64,000 nt of DNA from Pseudomonas fluorescens (GTDB taxonomy: Bacteria; Pseudomonadota; Gammaproteobacteria; Pseudomonadales; Pseudomonadaceae), in assembly GCF_003732425.1 (NCBI RefSeq), contig NZ_MOBX01000014.1:300816-364815 (forward strand). The letters run 5' to 3'. The notes below the pieces were generated by a model. That model saw only the letters and a list, made by a program, of their open reading frames with translations. It searched no databases and was not told the origin of the DNA. The position numbers and the translations under genes were made by a program. Shown in pieces: positions 50,417 to 57,462 of this stretch; the stretch's first letter is position 1; each line of letters opens with the position of its first letter.

Positions 50417-51697
50417 ATGTCACGCAGTGAGATATCCACAACCCCGAAGCGCACGGCAGAACTCGAAGAACTGCTGATCGACGCCGAGGCCGATGATGAG
50501 CAAGTGCAGCAGAGCCATCCGCTGGTGCGCCGGCCATGGCTGTTGCTGCTGGGCTTGATTCTGGTGGCGCTGAACCTGCGTCCGGCGCTGTCGAGCATGG
50601 CGCCGCTGCTCAGCGACGTTTCGAAAAGCCTCGGACTGTCGGCAGCTCAGGCCGGTTTGCTGACCACGTTGCCGGTACTTTGCTTGGGCTTGTTCGCCCC
50701 ATTGGCACCGATTCTGGCGCGGCGTTTCGGTGCCGAGCGGGTGGTGTTGGGGATTCTACTGACGCTGGCCGGCGGGATCATTTTGCGCAGCAACTTCGGT
50801 GAGATCGGCCTGTTTGCTGGCAGCGTATTGGGCGGTGCGAGCATTGGTATTATCGGGGTACTGCTGCCGGGCATCGTCAAGCGCGACTTCGCCAAACACG
50901 CCGGCACCATGACCGGCGTCTACACCATGGCGCTGTGTCTGGGTGCGGCGATGGCGGCGGGCTCCAGCGTGCCATTGAGTGAACATTTCGGTAACAGTTG
51001 GGCGATGGGCCTGGGTTTCTGGGTAATTCCGGCGCTGGTTGCGGCGGTGTTTTGGCTGCCGCAAGTCGGGCAGAAGCAGGGTGCACACAACGTTGCTTAT
51101 CGTGTGCGCGGGCTGCTGCGTGATCCGCTGGCCTGGCAGGTGACCTTGTACATGGGCCTGCAATCGTCGCTGGCCTACATCGTGTTCGGCTGGTTGCCGT
51201 CGATCCTGATTGGTCGTGGTCTGACGCCGACCCAGGCCGGTCTGGTGTTGTCCGGTTCGGTGATCATCCAGCTCGCCAGTTCGTTGGCCGCACCGTGGCT
51301 GGCGACTCGCGGCAAGGATCAGCGTCTGGCCATCGTCGTGGTCATGGCGCTGACCCTTGGCGGTCTGTTTGGCTGCCTGTATGCGCCGATCGAAGGCCTG
51401 TGGGGCTGGGCGATTCTGCTGGGACTGGGGCAGGGCGGTACGTTCAGTCTGGCGTTGACGTTGATCGTGCTGCGCTCGCGGGATTCGCACGTCGCGGCGA
51501 ACCTGTCGAGTATGTCTCAGGGATTCGGTTACACCCTCGCGTCGATGGGGCCGTTCGCGGTTGGCGTGGTGCATGACTGGACCGGCGGCTGGAATGCGGT
51601 GGGCTGGATCTTCGGCATTATTGGCACAGGCGCGATCATTGCCGGGCTCGGCGCCGGGCGTGCGCTGTACGTGCAAGTGCAAAGCGAAAAAATCTGA
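50417..51697 (+). CDS. CynX/NimT-family MFS transporter
   Basis: This 426-aa polytopic protein of the cyanate/nitroimidazole-type MFS family includes LRPALSSMAPLLSDV in the first helices, a Gly-rich GGASIGIIGVLLPGIVKR and a GTFSLALTLIVLRS segment. About 12 transmembrane helices span residues 40-425. The hydrophilic N-terminus is rich in acidic residues (EELLIDAEADDEQ). An upstream ATG at 50393 overlaps the GntR gene by 11 bp; 50417 has the better (but weak) GAGA site. The substrate is unknown. Confidence 0.82.
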   Translation: MSRSEISTTPKRTAELEELLIDAEADDEQVQQSHPLVRRPWLLLLGLILVALNLRPALSSMAPLLSDVSKSLGLSAAQAGLLTTLPVLCLGLFAPLAPILARRFGAERVVLGILLTLAGGIILRSNFGEIGLFAGSVLGGASIGIIGVLLPGIVKRDFAKHAGTMTGVYTMALCLGAAMAAGSSVPLSEHFGNSWAMGLGFWVIPALVAAVFWLPQVGQKQGAHNVAYRVRGLLRDPLAWQVTLYMGLQSSLAYIVFGWLPSILIGRGLTPTQAGLVLSGSVIIQLASSLAAPWLATRGKDQRLAIVVVMALTLGGLFGCLYAPIEGLWGWAILLGLGQGGTFSLALTLIVLRSRDSHVAANLSSMSQGFGYTLASMGPFAVGVVHDWTGGWNAVGWIFGIIGTGAIIAGLGAGRALYVQVQSEKI

Positions 51698-51710
51698 CGC
51701 GGTTCAAACT

Positions 51711-51798
51711 GTAGGAGTGAGCCTGCTCGCGATAGCTTTATACCAGTCAACGTTGCGCTGACTGACACACCGCTATCGCGAGCATGCTCACTCCTACA
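51711..51798. repeat. REP inverted pair, GAGCCTGCTCGCGATAG family
   Basis: GTAGGAGTGAGCCTGCTCGCGATAG and the inverted TATCGCGAGCATGCTCACTCCTAC form a hairpin after the MFS gene. Confidence 0.9.
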
Positions 51799-51901
51799 TG
51801 GGTTTTGTGTACAGCGGGTATTCGGTTTACGAATGCCGATAGTGTTTCTGCGCATTGCAGATTATCGTGCTGGCACTCTGTACCTATTTTGGAGTTTGCC
51901 C

Positions 51902-52372
51902 ATGAGCGAAGCCCACGCCGCGTTGATCACCCGCTTCTACCAAGCCTTCCAGCGCCTCGATGCCGAATCCATGGCCGCCTGTTACACCGACGACGTCGTG
52001 TTCAGCGATCCGGCTTTCGGTGAACTGCGCGGGCGTGATGCCGGCGACATGTGGCGCATGCTCACCACCCGCGCCAAAGACTTCTCGCTGACCTTCGACA
52101 ACGTCCGCGCCGACGAGCGCAGCGGCGGCGCGCATTGGGTTGCGACCTACCTGTTCAGCCAGACCGGCAACATCGTCATCAACGATATCCAGGCCCGCTT
52201 CGTGTTCCGTGACGGCAAGATCTGCGAGCACCACGACCACTTCGATCTGTGGCGCTGGTCGCGTCAGGCACTGGGTTTCAAAGGCCTGCTATTGGGCTGG
52301 ACACCGCTGGTGCGCAACGCCGTACGCGCCCAGGCGCTGAAGGGACTGAAGGCATTTCAGGCCGGTCGCTGA
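51902..52372 (+). CDS. SnoaL/NTF2-like protein
   Basis: This 156-aa NTF2-like alpha+beta protein starts MSEAHAALITRFYQAFQRLD with YTDDVVFSDPAFGE in the family's strand region, and ends with FDLWRWSRQALG. Such proteins are often isomerases or ligand-binding proteins; I cannot tell which. I start at 51902, where TTTTGGAG lies 7-8 bp upstream; the longer frame from 51833 includes repeat-flanking DNA. It is not clearly in an operon. Confidence 0.8.
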   Translation: MSEAHAALITRFYQAFQRLDAESMAACYTDDVVFSDPAFGELRGRDAGDMWRMLTTRAKDFSLTFDNVRADERSGGAHWVATYLFSQTGNIVINDIQARFVFRDGKICEHHDHFDLWRWSRQALGFKGLLLGWTPLVRNAVRAQALKGLKAFQAGR

Positions 52373-52411
52373 TAAGATCGCAGCCTGTTTCCTACACGTC
52401 TTGATCCCGAA

Positions 52412-52714
52412 GTGACCAGCCTTAGCGAAAAATCTGTCGATGTTGCCGAACCGGTGAGCAAGTCCTGGTTCGTCTACCTCGTTCGCGCGGCCAATGGCTC
52501 GTTGTACTGCGGAATCAGCGACGACCCGGTGCGCCGCTTCGCCAAGCATCAAAGCGGCAAAGGCGCGCGGTTCTTCCTCTCCAGCCCGGCGATGGCGCTG
52601 GTTTATACCGAGCTGTGCCGCGACAAGAGCGATGCGTTGCGGCAGGAACGGCTGATCAAAAAGCTCAGGAAGAGCGCCAAGGAATGCCTGGTCGCGTCTT
52701 ATCAATCTGACTGA
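52412..52714 (+). CDS. GIY-YIG nuclease-family protein (YhbQ-like)
   Basis: This 100-aa protein has a GIY-YIG-like domain: WFVYLVRAANGSLYCGISDD, then the nuclease helix with RRFAKHQSGKGARF, and RQERLIKKLRKSAKE. It is of the UPF0213/YhbQ size. The start is a GTG at 52412. Such proteins are predicted DNA/RNA nucleases of unclear function. It lies between the SnoaL-like and GST genes. Confidence 0.85.
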   Translation: MTSLSEKSVDVAEPVSKSWFVYLVRAANGSLYCGISDDPVRRFAKHQSGKGARFFLSSPAMALVYTELCRDKSDALRQERLIKKLRKSAKECLVASYQSD

Positions 52715-52798
52715 TCAGTTCCCATCAGGCAGATCTGTAGGCTGCTAAGCAAATGCACGCTAAGCTGCGGGCTCACTATCTGAGCGGCGGAGCCGAGC

Positions 52799-53734
52799 AT
52801 GTCCGAGTTGATTCTGCATCATTACCCGACCTCCCCATTTGCCGAAAAGGCCCGCCTGCTGCTGGGGTTCAAAGGCTTGTCGTGGCGCTCGGTGCATATC
52901 TCGCCGGTGATGCCGAAACCGGATCTGACCGCCCTGACCGGTGGCTATCGCAAGACCCCGGTGCTGCAGATTGGTGCTGACATCTATTGCGACACATCGT
53001 TAATCGCACGCCGCCTGGAGCAGGAAAAGGCGTTGCCGGCGTTCTTTCCCGAGGGCCAGGAATTCACTGCCGCCAGTTTTGCCACATGGGCTGACTCGGT
53101 GGTGTTTCAACATGCGGTGAGCCTGGTGTTTCAGCCGGAATCGGTGGCGGTTCGTTTCGCCAAGTTGCCGCCGGAAGCGATCAAAGCTTTTATTGCCGAC
53201 CGCGCCGGTCTTTTCAGTGGTGGCAGCGCCACGCGTTTGTCTGCCGAACAAGCCAAGCATCAGTGGCCGACGATCATGGCGCGTCTGGAGCAGCAGTTGC
53301 AGCGCGAGCAAGGCGACTTCTTGTTCGGCGAACCGTCGATTGCCGACTTCGCATTGGCGCATCCCATGTGGTTCCTCAAGGCCACGCATGTCACGGCTCC
53401 ATTGGTGGATGAGTATCCGGCTGTTGCGGCCTGGTTGGGCCGAGTGCTGGGCTTTGGCCATGGCGCAGCCAGTGCGATGACGTCGGAAGAGGCGCTTGAG
53501 GTTGCACGCAACGCGACACCGGCTGCATTGCCGGATGAGCAGTTTGTTGATCCGAATGGCTTCAAGGCCGGGCAGCAGGTGGCGATCGCTGCGACCGATT
53601 ACGGGGTTGATCCGGTGGTGGGTGAGTTGCTGTTTGCCGGTAGTGAAGAACTGATCATTCGTCGCGAAGATGAGCGTGGCGGCGTGGTGCATGTGCACTT
53701 CCCGCGCTTCGGCTTCCGCATCGAAGCCCGCTAA
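52799..53734 (+). CDS. Glutathione S-transferase-family protein
   Basis: This 311-aa protein has an N-terminal thioredoxin-fold GST domain (SELILHHYPTSPFAEKARLLL, residues 2-22; TPVLQIGADIYCDTS-like at 55-70) and a helical C-terminal domain to residue about 225. A C-terminal extension (about residues 230-311) is not part of a standard GST; it has a beta-rich look (VAIAATDYGVDPVVGELLF). The ribosome-binding site is GGAG. The substrate is unknown. Confidence 0.85.
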   Translation: MSELILHHYPTSPFAEKARLLLGFKGLSWRSVHISPVMPKPDLTALTGGYRKTPVLQIGADIYCDTSLIARRLEQEKALPAFFPEGQEFTAASFATWADSVVFQHAVSLVFQPESVAVRFAKLPPEAIKAFIADRAGLFSGGSATRLSAEQAKHQWPTIMARLEQQLQREQGDFLFGEPSIADFALAHPMWFLKATHVTAPLVDEYPAVAAWLGRVLGFGHGAASAMTSEEALEVARNATPAALPDEQFVDPNGFKAGQQVAIAATDYGVDPVVGELLFAGSEELIIRREDERGGVVHVHFPRFGFRIEAR

Positions 53735-53751
53735 CGGATTGCACACAACAC

Positions 53752-53875
53752 CCTGTGGCGAGGGAGCTTGCTCCCGCTGGGATGCGAAGCGGCCCCCGTT
53801 TTTCCAAGGCGAGAGCATGTTCGCAGGTTTGCGACTGCTGCGCAGTCGAGCGGGAGCAAGCTCCCTCGCCACAGG
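53752..53875. repeat. REP inverted pair, CTGTGGCGAGGGAGCTTGCTC family
   Basis: CTGTGGCGAGGGAGCTTGCTCCCGCT and its inverted partner lie between the convergent GST and glutaredoxin genes. Confidence 0.9.
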
Positions 53876-53883
53876 TGTGTGCG

Positions 53884-54234
53884 TTACTTCAGGGCGGCGA
53901 GGATTTCGTCCGGGTCAAACCCGCGAATCAACGTGCCATTCACGTCGATCATCGGAATCCCGCGCCCGCCCAATGCTTCGTACGCCTTGCGCGCCTCGGC
54001 ATCCTTCTCGATATCGAACTCCTTGAATGGAATCCCCTTGCTGTCGAGAAAACGCTTGGTCTGCTTGCAGTAGCCGCACCAGTCGGTGGCGTAGAGCACG
54101 ACATTGGCCTGCGCCCGCGTCTGCTCCGAAACCATCTGCGACGGGTTGAACACCCGCTCGATCTTGCCCCAGTTCTGATAGACCACGACCACCAGCAGAA
54201 CCAGCGCGACCTTCTTCAGCACATTGCCGAACAT
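53884..54234 (-). CDS. Membrane-anchored glutaredoxin-family protein
   Basis: This 116-aa protein has an N-terminal transmembrane anchor (residues about 8-20, KVALVLLVVVVYQ) followed by a glutaredoxin domain with CGYC at residues 53-56 and RGIPMIDVNG (cis-Pro region). The domain would be periplasmic or cytoplasmic depending on topology. The start codon overlaps the yejK stop by one base (TGATG), so expression is coupled. Confidence 0.88.
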   Translation of the reverse strand: MFGNVLKKVALVLLVVVVYQNWGKIERVFNPSQMVSEQTRAQANVVLYATDWCGYCKQTKRFLDSKGIPFKEFDIEKDAEARKAYEALGGRGIPMIDVNGTLIRGFDPDEILAALK

Positions 54235-55238
54235 CAGTTACGGCGCTTCAACTGATCGGTGAGTGATGTCGGCAGGCCTTTGATTACCAAGGTGCCAGCC
54301 TCTTCGTCGTATTCGATCTTCGAGCCCAGCAGGTGTGCTTCAAAGCTGATCGACAGGCCTTCGGCGCGGCCGGTGAAGCGGCGGAACTGGTTGAGGGTGC
54401 GTTTGTCCGCCGGAATCTCTGGGGACAGACCGTAATCCTTGTTGCGGATGTGATCGTAGAAGGCTTTCGGGCGCTCTTCGTCGATCAGCTCCGAGAGCTC
54501 TTCCAGGCCCATCGGTTCGCCGAGTTTGGCCTGGCTGCTGGCGTAATCGACCAGGGTCTTGGTCTTTTCGCGGGCGGAGTCTTCCGGCAGGTCTTCGCTC
54601 TCGACGAAGTCGCTGAAGGCCTTGAGCAGCGTACGGGTCTCGCCCGGGCCGTCGACGCCTTCCTGGCAGCCGATAAAGTCGCGGAAGTATTCCGAGACCT
54701 TTTTGCCATTCTTGCCCTTGATGAACGAGATGTACTGCTTGGACTGCTTGTTGTTCTGCCACTCGGAGACGTTGATCCGCGCCGCCAGGTGCAATTGCCC
54801 AAGGTCGAGGTGGCGCGACGGGGTCACGTCCAGCTCGTCGGTCACCGCCACGCCTTCGCTGTGGTGCAGCAGGGCGATGGCCAGGTAATCGGTCATGCCT
54901 TGTTGATAGTGGGCGAACAGCACGTGGCCGCCGACCGACAGGTTCGATTCTTCCATCAGCTTCTGCAGGTGCTCGACCGCGACTTTGCTGAACGCGGTGA
55001 AGTCCTTGCCGCCTTCCATGTATTCCTTCAGCCAGCCGCTGAACGGGAACGCGCCGGACTCCGGATGGAACAGGCCCCAGGCTTTGCCCTGTTTGGCGTT
55101 ATAGCTCTCGTTGAGGTCGGCGAGCATGTTTTCGATGGCTGCAGACTCGGCCAGTTCAGTGTCACGGGCGTGCAGAACTGCGGGCGTGCCGTCGGGTTTT
55201 TTGTCGATCAGGTGGACGATGCAATGACGGATCGGCAT
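54234..55238 (-). CDS. yejK: Nucleoid-associated protein YejK (NdpA)
   Basis: This 334-aa protein of the YejK/NdpA family starts MPIRHCIVHLIDKKPDG and ends TSLTDQLKRRN. The middle contains the family block SEWQNNKQSKQYISFIKGKNGKKVSEYFRDF-like segment with GCQEGVDG. It binds the nucleoid in gamma-proteobacteria. It is divergent from the HU gene and cotranslated with a glutaredoxin-like gene. Confidence 0.93.
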   Translation of the reverse strand: MPIRHCIVHLIDKKPDGTPAVLHARDTELAESAAIENMLADLNESYNAKQGKAWGLFHPESGAFPFSGWLKEYMEGGKDFTAFSKVAVEHLQKLMEESNLSVGGHVLFAHYQQGMTDYLAIALLHHSEGVAVTDELDVTPSRHLDLGQLHLAARINVSEWQNNKQSKQYISFIKGKNGKKVSEYFRDFIGCQEGVDGPGETRTLLKAFSDFVESEDLPEDSAREKTKTLVDYASSQAKLGEPMGLEELSELIDEERPKAFYDHIRNKDYGLSPEIPADKRTLNQFRRFTGRAEGLSISFEAHLLGSKIEYDEEAGTLVIKGLPTSLTDQLKRRN

Positions 55239-55724
55239 GGGCTTCTCGGCTGTTGGAAGGGAGGAGGGCAGGCTCCCCCGAAAAAGCGCTAAGTGTACCC
55301 GAATCTCCGGTCGAGACTCTCCGTAGGAGCTGCCGAAGGCTGCGATCTTTTGATCTTGTTTTCTTGAAAAGCCAGATCAATAGATCGCAGCCTTCGGCAG
55401 CTCCTACAGGGGGTTGAAGGGCAAAACCGGGGCGTGCGCTGACGCTTATGCAGTTTTTTCGCGGTTTAGAGCAATAAAGCTGACCAAATGGGTAGCTAGA
55501 GGCGGATATTTCCCCGTCTCTGTGCTAGTTTTGCCCGGTCTTACGCGAAGTCACTGCGTTAAGCGTGCATTCAGCATTTGTCAGGTCGAACCAAACCCTG
55601 ATTTCGGTATCTATAACCCGACTCGTCGTGGTTATCGCCGAGGGTGCCAGATCCAGAAGATCGGGCTCGATGGCTGACACTGCACTCTGCAATCCATATG
55701 AATTTGATAGGGAAGGAACACTAC
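55239..55724 (+). other. yejK-HU divergent intergenic region
   Basis: This 486-bp gap holds the REP pair and, from about 55430, a more AT-rich stretch upstream of the HU gene that should contain its promoter. I see no credible coding sequence. Confidence 0.6.
55323..55408. repeat. REP inverted pair, GTAGGAGCTGCCG family
   Basis: GTAGGAGCTGCCGAAGGCTGCGATC and its inverted copy lie in the divergent yejK-HU region. Confidence 0.92.
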
Positions 55725-56006
55725 ATGGCTCTTACTAAAGACCAACTGATCGCCGACATCGCTGAAGCTATCGACGCGCCGAAAACCACCGCGCGTAACG
55801 CTCTGGACCAACTGGGCCAAATCGTTGCCGATCAGCTGGAAAACGGCGGCGAAATCACCTTGCCAGGTATCGGCAAGCTGAAAGTGACCGAGCGTCCTGC
55901 CCGCACTGGCCGTAACCCTTCGACTGGCGCTGCCATCGAAATCCCTGCAAAGAAAGTGATCAAGCTGGTTGTGGCCAAAGGCCTGACCGACGCTGTGAAC
56001 AAGTAA
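55725..56006 (+). CDS. HU-family nucleoid protein (HupN-like paralogue)
   Basis: This 93-aa HU-type DNA-bending protein starts MALTKDQLIADIAEAID and contains the DNA-binding beta-arm region RPARTGRNPSTGAAIEIPAKK. The N-terminus differs from that of HupA and HupB in Pseudomonas and is most like the third paralogue (HupN). The ribosome-binding site is GGAAGGA. It is monocistronic, followed by a strong terminator. Confidence 0.92.
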   Translation: MALTKDQLIADIAEAIDAPKTTARNALDQLGQIVADQLENGGEITLPGIGKLKVTERPARTGRNPSTGAAIEIPAKKVIKLVVAKGLTDAVNK

Positions 56007-56017
56007 GACGCAGCGAT

Positions 56018-56057
56018 AAAAAACCGTGCACCGGAGTGATCCGGGCACGGTTTTTTT
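56018..56057 (+). terminator. Intrinsic terminator after the HU gene
   Basis: AAACCGTGC and GCACGGTTT form the stem with inner CCGG/CCGG pairing, followed by TTTTT. It starts 14 bp after the HU stop. Confidence 0.92.
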
Positions 56058-56092
56058 GTGCCTGTGATTTGGCGAGGAATTGACCCCGCCTT

Positions 56093-56183
56093 GTAGGCGC
56101 TGTCGAGTGAAACGAGGCTGCGATCTTTTGATCTTGTTCTTCAGGATCAAGATCAAAAGATCGCAGCGTGCCGCAGCTCCTAC
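56093..56183. repeat. REP inverted pair, GTAGGAGCTGCCG family (degenerate left arm)
   Basis: GTAGGCGCTGTCGAGTGAAACGAGGCTGCGATC and the inverted GATCGCAGCGTGCCGCAGCTCCTAC. The left arm is mutated and its loop extended, making it the most degenerate copy of this family in the window. Confidence 0.8.
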
Positions 56184-56202
56184 AGCGGGGCAGTGATCAG
56201 TG

Positions 56203-57222
56203 TTAGCGAACCCAGCGCTCGCGGCGCCAGATCTGCTGCTCGGACTTGGTCTGGAACGTCCACGCCACAAAGCGGCTCTGCTTCTGCCCCTGCGACATCT
56301 CCACCACTTGGCTTTCCAGCACTCCGGCCTTTTTCAGCGCCGTTTCGATGGCCGGCAGGTTCGACGCTTTCGACACCAACGTGCTGAACCACAGCACTTT
56401 ATGCTGGAAGTTCGCGCTCTCGGCGATCAGTTGCGTCACAAAGCGCGCTTCGCCACCTTCACACCACAGCTCCGCCGACTGGCCACCGAAGTTCAGCACC
56501 GGCAGTTTGCGTTTCGGATCAGCCTTGCCCAGTGCGCGCCATTTGCGCTCGCTGCCCTTGGTCGCTTCTTCCATCGAAGCGTGGAACGGCGGGTTGCACA
56601 TGGTCAGGTCAAAGCGCTCACCCGGCTCCAGCAAGCCGATCAGGATGTGCTTGCGGTTTTCCTGTTGGCGCAGCTGGATGACCTTGCTCAGATCGTTGGA
56701 CTGAACGATGGCTCTGGCGGCCGCCACGGCGGTCGGGTCGATTTCCGAGCCGAGGAAGTGCCAGCGATATTCGCTGTTGCCGATCAGCGGGTACACGCAG
56801 TTGGCGCCCATGCCGATGTCCAGTACGTTGACGATCGCGCCGCGCGGGACTTTACCGTCGTTCATGCTCGCCAGCAGATCCGCGAGGAAGTGCACGTAAT
56901 CGGCACGGCCCGGCACCGGTGGGCAGAGGTAGTCCGCCGGGATGTCCCAATGCTGGATGCCATAAAATGCCTTGAGCAGCGCCCGGTTGAACACGCGTAC
57001 CGCATCGGGGCTGGCGAAGTCGATGCTTTCCTTGCCGTACGGGTTGGTGATCACGAACTTCGCCAGTTCCGGCGTGGTCTTGATCAACGCCGGGAAGTCG
57101 TAGCGACCCTGATGGCGATTGCGCGGGTGCAGGCTGGCCTTTTCACGCGGCTCAACGGCTTTGGCCGGGGGCGCGGTGTCAGGCTTCTTGCGCGCAGGTT
57201 TGGGTGTGCGGGGGGCGTTCAT
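56203..57222 (-). CDS. rlmF: 23S rRNA (adenine-1618-N6)-methyltransferase RlmF
   Basis: This 339-aa AdoMet-dependent methyltransferase has the SAM-binding DIGMGANC (residues 135-142) and the catalytic NPPF (210-213), typical of N6-adenine methyltransferases. A basic, Pro/Lys-rich N-terminus (residues 1-30) precedes LHPRNRHQGRYDF. I start at 57222 (MNAPRTPKPA); the start lacks a strong ribosome-binding site. It lies convergent to the HU gene, with REP pairs on both sides. Confidence 0.9.
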   Translation of the reverse strand: MNAPRTPKPARKKPDTAPPAKAVEPREKASLHPRNRHQGRYDFPALIKTTPELAKFVITNPYGKESIDFASPDAVRVFNRALLKAFYGIQHWDIPADYLCPPVPGRADYVHFLADLLASMNDGKVPRGAIVNVLDIGMGANCVYPLIGNSEYRWHFLGSEIDPTAVAAARAIVQSNDLSKVIQLRQQENRKHILIGLLEPGERFDLTMCNPPFHASMEEATKGSERKWRALGKADPKRKLPVLNFGGQSAELWCEGGEARFVTQLIAESANFQHKVLWFSTLVSKASNLPAIETALKKAGVLESQVVEMSQGQKQSRFVAWTFQTKSEQQIWRRERWVR

Positions 57223-57296
57223 GGGCGTGGTCGATTCGGGTATGGCTGAAAGTGGCGGGTATTGTCCCACATTGATGAGCCATGCGCCGAACCCAT

Positions 57297-57393
57297 GTAG
57301 GAGCTGCCGAAGGCTACGATCTTTTGATGTTGATTTTTAGAAGCGAGATCAAAAGATCGTCCGATCGCGGCCCGAGCCTTCGGCAGCTCCTAC
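57297..57393. repeat. REP inverted pair, GTAGGAGCTGCCG family
   Basis: GTAGGAGCTGCCGAAGGCTACGATC and the inverted partner lie upstream of rlmF and before the valS terminator. Confidence 0.88.
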
Positions 57394-57414
57394 AGGGGAA
57401 ATGTGGTGTGGTCA

Positions 57415-57447
57415 TAAAAAAGGGAGGCCACCTGGGCCTCCCTTTTT
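57415..57447 (-). terminator. Intrinsic terminator after valS
   Basis: GGGAGGCC and GGCCTCCC flank a short loop with flanking A- and T-runs (AAAAAA left, TTTTT right), so it can end transcription in either direction. It lies 16 bp beyond the valS stop. Confidence 0.92.
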
Positions 57448-57462
57448 CATTGCGATTTGCCG

